From: Roseovarius sp. MMSF_3359
GTDB lineage: Bacteria > Pseudomonadota > Alphaproteobacteria > Rhodobacterales > Rhodobacteraceae
Assembly: GCF_030733385.1 (NCBI RefSeq)
Contig: NZ_JASHJC010000004.1
Coordinates: forward strand, 1-64,000
Length of the DNA stretch: 64,000 nt
Direction of reading: 5' to 3'
Numbering within the stretch: position 1 is the stretch's first letter; the number at the start of each line of letters is the position of its first letter. A model generated the notes under the pieces. The model worked only from the letters and a program-made list of their open reading frames with translations, ran no database searches and had not been told where the DNA came from. Of the stretch, positions 44,698 through 53,927 are shown piece by piece. A program made the position numbers and the translations under genes.

Positions 44698-44719
44698 AAT
44701 TACTGCAAGATTTCAATAC

Positions 44720-45721
44720 TTAACCGAGCTTGCCCATCAAAACGGCAACATCCGCCATCCGGCACGAGAAGCCCCATTCATTGTCATACCAGGCCAGCAC
44801 CCGCACGAGGCGGTTGCCGATGACCTTGGTCTGCGCGGGCGCGAAGACCGAGCTTTCCTCGGTATGGTTGAAGTCGATCGACACCTTGGGCTCGGGGTCG
44901 TACCCCAGAACGCCCTTGAGCGGCCCCGCGGCGGCTTCGGCGACGATATCGTTCACATCCGCTTCGGTCACGTCCTTGCCCGCCACAAATGTCAGGTCAA
45001 CGGCCGAAACATTCGGCGTCGGCACACGGATCGCAGAGCCGTCGAGCTTGCCTTTGAGCGCCGGGAGCACTTCGCCAAGCGCCTTCGCCGCACCGGTCGA
45101 GGTGGGGATCATCGACATGGCCGCGGCACGCGCGCGGTAGAGGTCCTTGTGGCGGCGGTCCAGCGTCGGCTGATCGCCGGTATAGGCGTGGATCGTGGTC
45201 ATGATGCCTGACTCTATCCCGATGCCTTCGTGCAGCACCTTGGCAACGGGGGCCAGGCAGTTGGTGGTGCAGGACCCGTTGGAGATCATGTTCTCACCGG
45301 CCTGCAGATCGCCATCGTTGACGCCATAGACCACCGTGCGATCCACGTTCTTGCCCGGGGCCGAAAGCAGCACCTTCTTGGCACCGCGTTCAAAATGCTT
45401 CTTGGCCTTCTCGCCGTCGTTGAACTTGCCGGTGCATTCCAGCACCACATCGACACCCGACCAGTCCAGTTCGTCCATGTCATAGGTCGAGAACATCTGC
45501 ATCGGACCCTTGCCCAGATCCATCGTGCCGTCGCCCAGGGTGATCTCGTTGGCGAACCGGCCATGCACACTGTCATATTTGATGAGATGGGCCGCCGTCT
45601 CCAGCGGGCCGGTGGCATTCACCTTGACCACTTCGATGTCGTCCCGGCTGCTCTGGGCGATATGGGCAAGGGTGCAGCGGCCGATACGGCCAAAGCCGTT
45701 GATGCCAACTTTGATGGTCAT
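44720..45721 (-). CDS. gap: Glyceraldehyde-3-phosphate dehydrogenase, type I
   Basis: A 333-residue GAPDH. VGINGFGRIGRCTLA is the NAD-binding motif, catalytic Cys151 is in SNGSCTTNCLAP, and the C-terminal WYDNEWGFSCRMAD is the family end. It is central to glycolysis and gluconeogenesis. Two TGTTAGCG-like palindromes lie 90-140 bases upstream, suggesting control by a LacI-type carbon regulator. Confidence 0.97.
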   Translation of the reverse strand: MTIKVGINGFGRIGRCTLAHIAQSSRDDIEVVKVNATGPLETAAHLIKYDSVHGRFANEITLGDGTMDLGKGPMQMFSTYDMDELDWSGVDVVLECTGKFNDGEKAKKHFERGAKKVLLSAPGKNVDRTVVYGVNDGDLQAGENMISNGSCTTNCLAPVAKVLHEGIGIESGIMTTIHAYTGDQPTLDRRHKDLYRARAAAMSMIPTSTGAAKALGEVLPALKGKLDGSAIRVPTPNVSAVDLTFVAGKDVTEADVNDIVAEAAAGPLKGVLGYDPEPKVSIDFNHTEESSVFAPAQTKVIGNRLVRVLAWYDNEWGFSCRMADVAVLMGKLG

Positions 45722-45807
45722 GGCGGTTTCCTCTGATGCGAATTCTTGCCCGCGATATAGACCCCGCTTGGCGGCCCCGAAAGGCGAAAATTGGCTAAAT
45801 TTCCGGT

Positions 45808-45821
45808 GTTAGCGATAAATC
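45808..45821. promoter_or_regulatory. Candidate LacI-type operator upstream of gap, site 1
   Basis: TGTTAGCGATAAAT resembles the palindrome TGTTAnCGnTAACA at 12 of 14 positions, counting the two free ones. LacI-family regulators with such CG-centred dyads control central carbon genes in this bacterial family, for example CceR in Rhodobacter, though I cannot check the exact motif. Confidence 0.4.
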
Positions 45822-45848
45822 CCAACCGGTTTTGGTGCCGTTTCCGGT

Positions 45849-45862
45849 TGATGGCGCTAACA
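45849..45862. promoter_or_regulatory. Candidate LacI-type operator upstream of gap, site 2
   Basis: TGATGGCGCTAACA carries a good right half (CGCTAACA) and a poor left half. Its distance from site 1 (41 bases centre to centre, about four helical turns) would allow binding on one face. It also lies 108 bases before the envelope gene at 45970. Confidence 0.35.
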
Positions 45863-45969
45863 GTTCCCGATGTAGCGCGCGGCGCATTTTGGTGCTATGA
45901 TACCCGCATTAGTTGAAGTGGCGGATCCTTCGGGGTCGTCAGCCGGATTTTAAAATCGAGTGTATTGAG

Positions 45970-47730
45970 ATGAGCGTTCGTTTCCTGGCAGCGGTCCTTG
46001 CGGTCGCGCTTTCCTATATCAACCTGCCCGCGGCATCCCTGGCGCAGGCGCAAGGCGCTGGCACCGCGCAACCCGCACGGCCGGCACAGCAAAATGACCC
46101 GGTGAACCCCTTCGTGGGCGGCATACTCCAACTTCTTGAAGAGGAGTTGAACCGCGCCAACAACAACGATGACGTGCAGCCGCCTGCCGGTGGCGGATCA
46201 ACGAATGGCGACGACGTGCAGGTCGCGGATCGGCAGGGGCCGGTCATCACACCGGTGCAGAACAATTTCGAAAGCACGCGGGGGAGCGCCAGCATCCTGG
46301 CCGACATTCGCGACGCAAGCGGCGTCGCGCGCGCGGTCGTGGTGGGCGACGGGGGCCGGATCGCGATGGCCTCGGCTGGCGGGGTCCGCTACGCCGCATC
46401 CGTTCCCCTGCCGCCGCATTACCGGCCCACGCAGATCGCCATCCAGGCCTGGGACCGTCGTCAAAACCCGTCGCGTGCGGTGCCGGTGACCATTCGCCGT
46501 ATTCCGGGCTGTGGCAGAGTTGATGACGTGACGGTCGGAACCGTGAAATCCGTACAACGTAGCCTGACGGGATTGGGCCGCTATGGGGGCGGGATCGACG
46601 GTCTTGCGGGGCCAAACACCTGCGGCGCGCTCAAGGACAAGGGGATCGTTGGGAGTTTTAGCTGGCCCGTGATTGCCAGGGAGCTGGAATGGCGGGTGGG
46701 CGTCGTGCAGATCGCGCTTGAGGTGAACGCACCGCCGGAGGCCACCGGGCCGACGACCCCGGTCAGGGTACGGGTGCAAGACCCGCGCCAGACTGACGCG
46801 GTGGGCGTAGTGCGGATGCGCATCGACGGCGCGGCGGCGGGGCGCAAAAAATATGCTGGCAGGGAGCTGCGGTTTGACGTGGATCTGGCCGAAGGCGCCA
46901 CAAGCCGCATCACCTTCGAGGCGATTGACCGCCGCACCGGCGACATATTGGCCACCGAGACCGTGACCCTCTCGCGGCCCGGGCCGATGACCCTTCTGTT
47001 GTCCGCCGAGGGTCTGAATGGTGATCTGCTGCGCAGCGACGCGGCGGAACTGGCGGTGATGGCCCGTGTGGAAGGGTCGGACAAGGCCCGGATCTTTTTC
47101 CATAACCGCAGCAACGGTCAGCGCGGCGTCATTGAGTTTTTCGGAACCCCCGTTGCGATGCCGGTCGTGATGCCCGCAGCCGGGCGACAGGGCCACATCG
47201 TCTTCTGGGTCGAAGACGGCAACCGCAAGACACCTCAGCGCCGGATAGACCTTGAGCGTATCCTGCTGCCGGGGCCGGAGGTGACCACGCTGCCACCGGT
47301 GCGCCCTGCGCCGCCGCAGGCGGATACTGCGCCCGATTGGAACAGCGATGCGTCGCAGGCGGGCAGGGGCGTGGACCCGCAACCGCTCATCCCGCAGGTC
47401 GCGGACAAGGTGCCGGGGCGGATGGTCTCGCCGCCACCCCCACCGCCGCCGCCGGTCAATGATTGGCTGGTGCCGGTGGGGATCGGGGTGGTGGTCGTGA
47501 TCGCCTTGCTGGCGGCGATTGTCGGGCTCTTTCGGCGCGGGTTTCGCCGGCCCGGTGCAGAGACAATTGCAGGCGCACCAAACCTCCGCGTGGTGGCCCA
47601 TCCGGACATGTCGCCAACCGTGGAGGTCAGCGGCGCGGACCTCCCCAGCCTCGTGCTAACAGTCTCGCCCGGCGCGGCGCCCACGGCGCTCATGGTATTT
47701 GAAACGGATCTGGAAAGGGCGGCAGAATGA
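45970..47730 (+). CDS. Large envelope protein with signal peptide, peptidoglycan-binding-like motif and C-terminal membrane anchor
   Basis: A 586-residue protein of unknown function. A signal peptide (FLAAVLAVALSYINLPAASLAQA) is followed by a low-complexity linker, then a segment VKSVQRSLTGLGRYGGGIDG (residues about 190-210) that resembles a PG_binding_1 repeat, then several beta-rich stretches. A run of eight prolines (near residue 487) precedes a single transmembrane helix (IGVVVVIALLAAIVGLF) and a roughly 60-residue cytosolic tail. The topology suggests a periplasmic sensor or scaffold anchored in the inner membrane. It overlaps the next gene by ATGA. Confidence 0.75.
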   Translation: MSVRFLAAVLAVALSYINLPAASLAQAQGAGTAQPARPAQQNDPVNPFVGGILQLLEEELNRANNNDDVQPPAGGGSTNGDDVQVADRQGPVITPVQNNFESTRGSASILADIRDASGVARAVVVGDGGRIAMASAGGVRYAASVPLPPHYRPTQIAIQAWDRRQNPSRAVPVTIRRIPGCGRVDDVTVGTVKSVQRSLTGLGRYGGGIDGLAGPNTCGALKDKGIVGSFSWPVIARELEWRVGVVQIALEVNAPPEATGPTTPVRVRVQDPRQTDAVGVVRMRIDGAAAGRKKYAGRELRFDVDLAEGATSRITFEAIDRRTGDILATETVTLSRPGPMTLLLSAEGLNGDLLRSDAAELAVMARVEGSDKARIFFHNRSNGQRGVIEFFGTPVAMPVVMPAAGRQGHIVFWVEDGNRKTPQRRIDLERILLPGPEVTTLPPVRPAPPQADTAPDWNSDASQAGRGVDPQPLIPQVADKVPGRMVSPPPPPPPPVNDWLVPVGIGVVVVIALLAAIVGLFRRGFRRPGAETIAGAPNLRVVAHPDMSPTVEVSGADLPSLVLTVSPGAAPTALMVFETDLERAAE

Positions 47731-48299
47731 AGGATGAAACCATTGCCGAGAACATGGCGCCCGCGGCCTTCAGCAACGTGGTCGATGCGGTGAAATCCTC
47801 GTTGACCACCGGTGATTCCGGCGTTCGATTGGCGGGCGTTGGCCTCGATGGCGGGGCGTTGCAGAAAAGCGTGGCCGATGCGGTGGAAAGCGCCTTGTCG
47901 ATCTCGGTTCTCGATGCGCTGCTGAAGGGGTGGCACGGGGTCAAAAGCATCACCGACCTAACCGGTCGGGAAGGTCCCATGGACGGCAAGCCGCGGGTTG
48001 CTGCGCTGGCCAAACATAAACTCAAGGTGACCCATACGCCCGAAATCCGCCTGAGCCTGGGAGAGGTTGCGGACCTGCGGACGGTTTCCGTGCCGGTGAC
48101 ACTGGAGGTCGAAGCCTCGGGCGTGGTGCTGACGGTGGTGGATCGGGAGGTGACCAAGGCCTCCGCGGGGACGCTGGAGCCGAAATTGACGGTGAAGGTG
48201 GAAAAGGTGAAGGTGGTCGAGACCAAGCTGCGCCGGATCGAACTGTCGGGGAACCTTATGGCGCGGATGCCGGCGGAGGAGCTGGAGCCATCCGCGTAG
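47727..48299 (+). CDS. Hypothetical cytosolic partner of the envelope protein
   Basis: A 190-residue soluble protein. The N-terminal half is helical (AFSNVVDAVKSSL, SVADAVESALSISVLDALLKG) and the C-terminal half is a repeated beta pattern of charged strands (KLTVKVEKVKVVETKLRRIELSG). No known family was recognised. It overlaps the envelope-protein gene by 4 bases (ATGA), so the two products are probably made together and may interact through the tail of the membrane protein. Function unknown. Confidence 0.75.
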   Translation: MKDETIAENMAPAAFSNVVDAVKSSLTTGDSGVRLAGVGLDGGALQKSVADAVESALSISVLDALLKGWHGVKSITDLTGREGPMDGKPRVAALAKHKLKVTHTPEIRLSLGEVADLRTVSVPVTLEVEASGVVLTVVDREVTKASAGTLEPKLTVKVEKVKVVETKLRRIELSGNLMARMPAEELEPSA

Positions 48300-48405
48300 A
48301 AGTCCGACCGTCTGAGCGGAGTGAGAGCTGCTTGGCGAGGTCAGTCGCCGGACAGGTTCAAAGGCGGCTCCGATCCCTGTGCGAACATCTCCATCCTCAA
48401 TTCAA

Positions 48406-48572
48406 AGCCGCGTGGTTGCCAGACCGCGGGATGGCGATCAACCGTTTTCAGATGCACTTTATCTTTGCCAAGTCCGAAAAACCTCTGATCGGTGCGCAAC
48501 CTCTCCCAATCGCCAGCCCCCGCGGGCGGTCTGGCGATCACGCGGCGGCCTTCGGCCTTGATTCCGCGCGGG
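48406..48572 (+). repeat. Dispersed structured repeat, copy C
   Basis: Left arm GCCAGACCGCGGG (48418-48430), TTTTCAGATGCACTTTAT, hairpin H1 with outer arms ATCGCCA/TGGCGAT (48509-48538), hairpin H2 GGCC-TTC-GGCC (48547-48557) and CCTTGATTCCGCGCGG. It lies 106 bases after the stop of the preceding plus-strand gene. Its core has the same length as in A and B. Confidence 0.88.
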
Positions 48573-48621
48573 ACATGAAAGTCGAACGACAGCTTCATCC
48601 GCAGAGGCAAACTCTATCGGT

Positions 48622-48659
48622 GATCAAAGCCCTGCCTTTACATGTGCCGGGCTTTGATC
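48622..48659. terminator. Long dyad between converging genes, probable bidirectional terminator
   Basis: GATCAAAGCCC (48622-48632) and GGGCTTTGATC (48649-48659) are a perfect 11-bp inverted repeat with a 16-base loop. It lies 13 bases after the tkt stop. No T-tract follows on either strand, so the termination role is inferred from position. Confidence 0.5.
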
Positions 48660-48672
48660 CGCAGTGTGGTGC

Positions 48673-50688
48673 TCAGAGCAGTGATTTGACCTTCTCGGCC
48701 ACCGCTTCGGCGGTGATGCCGAACTTCTCGTAGAGCGTGCCAGCCGGTGCGGAGGCGCCGAAACTCGACATGCCGACGAAACCTGCCTTGGCCTCGCGCC
48801 CGCGCTCGCCCAAAAGCCAGCGGTCCCAGCCTTGCTGCACGGCGGCCTCGACGGCCACGCGGACCGGCCCGCCGGGCAGGACGCGCTTGCGATAGGCCTC
48901 ATCCTGCTCGGCGAAAAGCTCCATGCAGGGCATCGAAACGACGCGCGTGCCAATCCCTTCGGCCTGCAACATGTCGCGGGCCTTGAGCGCAATTTCGACC
49001 TCCGAGCCGGTGGCGATCAAGATCGCTTGGCGCTTGCCGTCCGCGTCAGCCAGAACATAGGCACCCTGCGCCGTCATGTTCTTGTTCTTGTGCTCGACCC
49101 GCACGGTGGGCAGGCCCTGACGTGTGAGGGACAGAACCGATGGCGTCGCCTTGGCACTCAACGCCAATTCCCAGGCCTCCGCAGTTTCAACCGTGTCGCA
49201 GGGGCGGAAGACCATCGTGTTCGGGGTCGCGCGGCTGATTGCCAGATGCTCGACCGGCTGGTGCGTGGGGCCGTCTTCGCCCAGACCGATGCTGTCATGG
49301 GTCATCACAAAGACGCTCGGCACTTTCATCAGCGCGGCGAGGCGCATTGCAGGGCGGGCATAATCGGTAAAGCACATGAACGTGCCGCCATAGGGCCGGA
49401 TACCGCCATGCAGCGCCATGCCGTTCATCGCGGCGGCCATGCCGTGCTCGCGAATGCCCCAATAGACATAGCGACCCTTGCGGTTATCGGTGTCAAAAAC
49501 GCCCAGATCACCGGTCTTGGTATTGTTCGAGCCGGTCAGGTCGGCGGAGCCGCCCACGGTCTCAGGCATGATCGGATTGACAACTTCAAGCACCATTTCA
49601 GATGACTTGCGCGTTGCAACCTTCGGCTTTTCCTCGGAAATCTGTTTCTTCAGCGCCTTGATCCGGGCCGACAGCTTCGCGGGTGCGTCACCGTCGAACA
49701 CGCGGGTGAATTCCGCCTGACGACGGTCCGAGGCTTCCGCGAACCGGGCCTGCCAGTCGGCATGATCTGCCGCGCCGCGACTGCCAATCGCCTCCCAGGC
49801 GGATTTGATATTAGCGGGGACTTCGAACGGGCCGGTGGTCCAGCCATAGGCGGCCTTGGCAGCGGCCATCTGCGCCTCGTCGGTCAGCGCCCCGTGGCCT
49901 TTCGACGTGTCCTGCGCCGCGTGGCCCAGGGCGATATGGGTCTTGCAGGCAATCATCGTGGGTTTCTTGGTCTTCTTGGCGGCGGTGATCGCCGCGTCGA
50001 TCTCATCCGGGTTATGTCCGTCGATCTCGATCACCTGCCAGCCCGCGGCGCGGAAGCGTTTGACCTGATCGGTCTTGTCCGAGAGCGAAACCTTGCCGTC
50101 GATGGTGATGTCATTGTTGTCCCAGAAGACGATGAGCTTACCCAGGGAATGCCGCCCGGCGAGGCCAATGGCCTCGTGACTGACACCCTCCATCAGGCAG
50201 CCGTCACCGGCGATCACGTACGTGTAGTGATCGACCAGCTTGCGGCCGTAACGCGCGCGCAGGATTTCTTCGGCCATGGCAAAGCCCACGGCGTTCGAGA
50301 TGCCCTGACCGAGCGGGCCGGTGGTGGTCTCGATCCCGTCATGCAGGAAGTTTTCCGGGTGTCCCGCGGTACGCGCGCCCCATTGGCGGAAATTCTTGAT
50401 CTGATCCAGCTCCATGCCCTTGTACCCGGTCAGGTGCAGCAGCGCATAGAGCAGCATTGAGCCATGACCCGCCGACAGGATGAAACGGTCACGATCCGGC
50501 CAGTTGGGCGCGGAGGCATCGAATTTCAGGTGTTTTTCATAGAGGACCGTGGCGACATCGGCCATGCCCATCGGCATGCCGGAATGGCCGGAATTGGCGG
50601 CGTGAACCGCATCCAGGGTCAGCGCGCGAATGGCGGCTGCCTTGTTCCAGTGGTCGGGATTGGCTTGGCGCAGGGCAGCAATGTCCAC
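48673..50688 (-). CDS. tkt: Transketolase
   Basis: A 671-residue transketolase of the pentose phosphate pathway. The thiamine diphosphate motif is [18 protein letters not shown] with the downstream NN of [10 protein letters not shown], and [16 protein letters not shown] and [21 protein letters not shown] are the middle-domain signatures. It is a single minus-strand gene facing the coiled-coil/zapA pair. Confidence 0.97.
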   Translation of the reverse strand: MDIAALRQANPDHWNKAAAIRALTLDAVHAANSGHSGMPMGMADVATVLYEKHLKFDASAPNWPDRDRFILSAGHGSMLLYALLHLTGYKGMELDQIKNFRQWGARTAGHPENFLHDGIETTTGPLGQGISNAVGFAMAEEILRARYGRKLVDHYTYVIAGDGCLMEGVSHEAIGLAGRHSLGKLIVFWDNNDITIDGKVSLSDKTDQVKRFRAAGWQVIEIDGHNPDEIDAAITAAKKTKKPTMIACKTHIALGHAAQDTSKGHGALTDEAQMAAAKAAYGWTTGPFEVPANIKSAWEAIGSRGAADHADWQARFAEASDRRQAEFTRVFDGDAPAKLSARIKALKKQISEEKPKVATRKSSEMVLEVVNPIMPETVGGSADLTGSNNTKTGDLGVFDTDNRKGRYVYWGIREHGMAAAMNGMALHGGIRPYGGTFMCFTDYARPAMRLAALMKVPSVFVMTHDSIGLGEDGPTHQPVEHLAISRATPNTMVFRPCDTVETAEAWELALSAKATPSVLSLTRQGLPTVRVEHKNKNMTAQGAYVLADADGKRQAILIATGSEVEIALKARDMLQAEGIGTRVVSMPCMELFAEQDEAYRKRVLPGGPVRVAVEAAVQQGWDRWLLGERGREAKAGFVGMSSFGASAPAGTLYEKFGITAEAVAEKVKSLL

Positions 50689-50878
50689 GGGGGGTCTTCC
50701 TTTGGCAGTGGCAACAGATAAGGCTCAATATCAGCCCAGCCCCAAAGATCAACCCGGCCAGAAGGACAGCATGTTTCAGGGGGCGCATTTTGTCCGGTCA
50801 TTGGGTAAACTCGGGGCCACACAGGCGGGGCCGCGATTCGCGATTGCCCTGGTAGATGATGGTTGAGGGGGTTGAGGA

Positions 50879-51370
50879 ATGAGCCAGATAGACGAGCTGG
50901 AACGCAGGATCACGGCGGCGCTGGACCGGATCGGGCAGGGGCTTGACGGGTTGTCACCGGGTGGTGGTGTCGATGCCGGCGAGGTCGAGGCCCTCAAGAA
51001 AGAGCTGGAGGATGAAAAGCTGGCCTCGGCGCAGCTTGCCGAGCGCCTCAAGGCCGTGTCACAGAAGCAGAAACAGCAATCCGAGGCCGATGAACGGCAG
51101 GCGGATGCGGTGCGCAAGCTGGATGCGGAACTGCAATCCCTGCGCAAGGCCAATCAGCAGCTGCGCGAGAACAACAAGGCGCTGCGCGAGGCCAATGAGG
51201 CCGGCGTGGCCGAGCCGCATCTCATCAACAAATCCATGTTGGCTGAGCTTGAGGGGTTGCGCGCGGCCCGGTCGGCGGATCGGGCGGAAACCTCGGCCGT
51301 GATGGCCGATCTGGACCGGCTGATTACCGGCGCCGCATCGTCGACCACGACCCAAGAGGAGGACGCCTGA
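50879..51370 (+). CDS. Coiled-coil protein upstream of zapA
   Basis: A 163-residue protein. A short N-terminal part (SQIDELERRITAALDRIGQGL) is followed by a continuous heptad-type coiled coil of about residues 37-110 (KKELEDEKLASAQLAERL, LQSLRKANQQLRENNKALR). There is no membrane segment. Its stop overlaps the zapA start (TGATG). Coupling to zapA suggests a role in division-ring assembly, by inference; I did not recognise a named family. Confidence 0.8.
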   Translation: MSQIDELERRITAALDRIGQGLDGLSPGGGVDAGEVEALKKELEDEKLASAQLAERLKAVSQKQKQQSEADERQADAVRKLDAELQSLRKANQQLRENNKALREANEAGVAEPHLINKSMLAELEGLRAARSADRAETSAVMADLDRLITGAASSTTTQEEDA

Positions 51371-51765
51371 TGCCCGAAGTGACGATACAGATCGGTGGCC
51401 GGTCCTTCGACGTGGCCTGCCAGGAGGGCGAAGAGCATTACCTGCACGCCGCCGCCAAGATGCTTGACGAAGAGGCCAGCGTTCTGGCCTCGCAGATCGG
51501 GCGTATCCCCGAGGCACGCATGCTCCTGATGGCCGGGCTGATGCTTGCCGACAAGACGGCGGGTGTGCAGGACAAGTTGCGCGAGGCCGAGGACCGGATG
51601 GCCGAGAAAGAGGCCGAGTTGGAGCAGTTGCGCAGCGCCCCGCGCCCCGAGGCCGAGCGCGTCGAGGTGCCGGTGGTGCCGAACCACGTCACCGATACGC
51701 TGGCCGAAATTGCTGCCCGGGCGGAGGCTTTGGCCGAAACCGTTGACGGCAAGGTTGCCGGTTAG
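51370..51765 (+). CDS. zapA: Cell division protein ZapA
   Basis: A 131-residue ZapA, which binds FtsZ and bundles its filaments. VTIQIGGRSFDVACQEGEEHYLHAAAKMLDEEA is the N-terminal globular domain, and the LLMAGLMLADKT to QLRSAP stretch is the tetramer-forming coiled coil. Its tail overlaps the converging LysR gene by 4 bases. Confidence 0.92.
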   Translation: MPEVTIQIGGRSFDVACQEGEEHYLHAAAKMLDEEASVLASQIGRIPEARMLLMAGLMLADKTAGVQDKLREAEDRMAEKEAELEQLRSAPRPEAERVEVPVVPNHVTDTLAEIAARAEALAETVDGKVAG

Positions 51766-52634
51766 GCGCCGTAGGTTGCACCGGGGCGGTGCCGGAAGGT
51801 ATCGCGAATAGCCGCCTCGATGCTTTGCCGCGCGGGGGTGTCAGGCCCTGCGGTCTTCAGCACAAGGTTCGATTTGGGCATCTCGGGGAAGCCGTCCTTT
51901 GGCCCGAGCGCGGTGATCTTGTCGCCAAGCGCGTTACTGCCCATCAGGGCAATCGCGATCCCGGATTCGACGGCAGCGGCGATCCCTTGCACGCTTTGGC
52001 TTGAGTAGAGAATACGGTAGGGCCGCCCCATGGTCTCCAGCGCATTGAGGGCTGCGTCCCGCCACCAGCAATCGTGATGAAAAAGAGCCACGGGCAATTC
52101 GTCCCGCGAAATCAGGTCGTGATGGGGGGAGGTGACCCAATAGGTCTGATCCTGCCACAGGATGTCTGCGGGGCTGTCGGCGTTGGCCACCTCGTAGACC
52201 GCAAGATCGAGCTGACCGTCGGCCAGCAGCTTCGGAAACTGCGCGCTGATATCGCAGATCACATCAAGCTCGACCGACGGATGAGATTGCGAAAAGGCGG
52301 CGATGATCTTGGCCAGCGTGCCGTGACTGTGATCGTCCGGAAACCCGAGGCGCAGCTTGCCGCTTAGCGTATCGGCCGTCAGTGACCGCAAGGTCGTGTC
52401 CAGCGTGGTCGTCACCTGCCGCGCCGTCGGCAGAAGCTGCTCACCGAGCGGGGTCAGGCTGACGCCGCGCCCGTGGCGCCGGAAGAGCGGTTGGCCAAGC
52501 GTTTCTTCCAACCGCTTGATCTGCAGGCTGGCGGCCGATTGTGTCCGCATGATGCGCGCGGCTCCCAAGGTGACACTGCCGGTTTCGGCAACGGCGATAA
52601 ACGTGCGCAGCAGATCGCTTTCCAGACTATTCAT
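51762..52634 (-). CDS. LysR-family regulator
   Basis: A 290-residue LysR-type regulator: LLRTFIAVAETGSVTLGAARI with QSAASLQIKRLEETLGQPLF is the DNA-binding part. It diverges from the permease gene with an 85-base gap and is probably its regulator. The gap holds an AT-rich segment around 52660-52680 suited to a promoter/operator. Effector unknown. Confidence 0.88.
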   Translation of the reverse strand: MNSLESDLLRTFIAVAETGSVTLGAARIMRTQSAASLQIKRLEETLGQPLFRRHGRGVSLTPLGEQLLPTARQVTTTLDTTLRSLTADTLSGKLRLGFPDDHSHGTLAKIIAAFSQSHPSVELDVICDISAQFPKLLADGQLDLAVYEVANADSPADILWQDQTYWVTSPHHDLISRDELPVALFHHDCWWRDAALNALETMGRPYRILYSSQSVQGIAAAVESGIAIALMGSNALGDKITALGPKDGFPEMPKSNLVLKTAGPDTPARQSIEAAIRDTFRHRPGATYGA

Positions 52635-52727
52635 TCGATTTACTCATATCTGAAAGAAATAATATTCGTTTTTCTTTTATCTCGTGCCGCCTCATATTGG
52701 CAACCCGAAGATTAAAGGATGACCGAA

Positions 52728-53756
52728 ATGTCAGAGCGCACGAAAGAACACCCCGGTTGGAGCCGTTGGCAGATTGCAATGATGGCGGGCGGCGCAGCCC
52801 TAGCTGTTGCGGCGGCGCGCTGGCCGCATGTGGCGTTCGAAACCCTCGTGTTCGTAGGGTGGAGCCTAGTGATCATTGCGCCGCTCGTGATTCCCGGCAT
52901 CCTCCTTGCCGCATGGATCATTGCCAGCGGTGCCGATGGCCGGATCGCGATGGCGTTCGAAGGGCGCATGGGCCGGGCGATCGTCGCCGCATCGGCCATC
53001 GGGGCCGTCACACCGGTATGTGGGGTCACGGTGCTGCCGCTGATGGCGGGGCTTCTTGCAGGTGGGGTGCCGCTGGCGCCGGTCATGGCCTTCTGGCTGG
53101 CCTCACCGGTCACGGATCCGGCCATGCTCGCGACCACAGCCGCGACCCTTGGGCTCAGCTTTGCGATCGGCAAGACCGTTGCCGCCTTCATCCTCGGCCT
53201 CCTCGGCGGGGCCGGAACGGTTCTCTTCGGCGGCTCACCTTGGGTTGCCAACCCCCTGCGGCAGAATGCGCTGGTCGGGCGGGTCGTGGCCGCGCGCTGC
53301 GGGGCGCCCACGTCCTTTTGCCCGGCAATCTGGCGTGAGCAGGCCCGCCGCGACATGTTCATGCGGCAGGCAAAGGCGACGACACGGCTCATCTTGATCT
53401 GCCTGATCCCGGCCTTCGCGGCGGAGCATATGTTGAACGAACTGCTCCACCCCGAAGCCCTCAGCGCCTATGTCGGGCGGGACACGGCCTGGGCCATACC
53501 GCTATCGGTTTTCGTCGGTGCGCCGACCTATGTGGATGGCTATGCGGCCTTGCCACTCACCCGCGCCCTGATGGATCACGGCATGTCGCCGGGTGCGGCA
53601 ATGGCCTTCCTGGTCTCGGGCGGGGTGGTGAGCATCTGGGGCGCAATGGCGATCTTCCCGGTCCTGCGCCTGCCGCCTTTCCTGCTCTACCTGGCCCTGG
53701 CGATCACGGGATCCCTCCTGGCGGGTTACGGGTTCGAGGCGATCATGAAAGGCTAA
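52728..53756 (+). CDS. Predicted permease (DUF318/ArsP-like)
   Basis: A roughly 342-residue integral membrane protein with eight or more hydrophobic segments. PVCGVTVLPLMAGLLAGGVPLAPVM and the second-half VFVGAPTYVDGYAALPL are the paired conserved loops of the DUF318/ArsP-type permeases, one of which exports methylarsenicals. There is no cysteine pair proving arsenic transport. ATG 52719 is an alternative start; 52728 has AAGG at 9 bases. The substrate is unknown. Confidence 0.78.
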   Translation: MSERTKEHPGWSRWQIAMMAGGAALAVAAARWPHVAFETLVFVGWSLVIIAPLVIPGILLAAWIIASGADGRIAMAFEGRMGRAIVAASAIGAVTPVCGVTVLPLMAGLLAGGVPLAPVMAFWLASPVTDPAMLATTAATLGLSFAIGKTVAAFILGLLGGAGTVLFGGSPWVANPLRQNALVGRVVAARCGAPTSFCPAIWREQARRDMFMRQAKATTRLILICLIPAFAAEHMLNELLHPEALSAYVGRDTAWAIPLSVFVGAPTYVDGYAALPLTRALMDHGMSPGAAMAFLVSGGVVSIWGAMAIFPVLRLPPFLLYLALAITGSLLAGYGFEAIMKG

Positions 53757-53927
53757 ATCACCTCTCGGCCCGCCAAAAACCCGGCGCCTCGTCGCGCGAC
53801 AACCACGCTTCAGGCGCAGATTTCGTCCAAGCCTCCGCCCAAAGCGCCAACACGAGGAGGAGGCCGGAGGCGGACGACGAGATATCCTGCGCGCCGACAG
53901 GCGCACAATCAGATCACTTTGCAGGTC

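Larger units (their letters stand above)
48300..48672. other. Gene-free stretch holding repeat copy C
   Basis: This 373-base gap between converging genes contains repeat copy C (48406-48572) and an 11-bp dyad at 48622-48659. No other feature was recognised. Confidence 0.65.

Noticed and set aside
51766..51800. 6S RNA gene expected downstream of zapA
   Set aside because: In many bacteria ssrS follows zapA. Here the converging LysR gene overlaps the zapA end, leaving no room.
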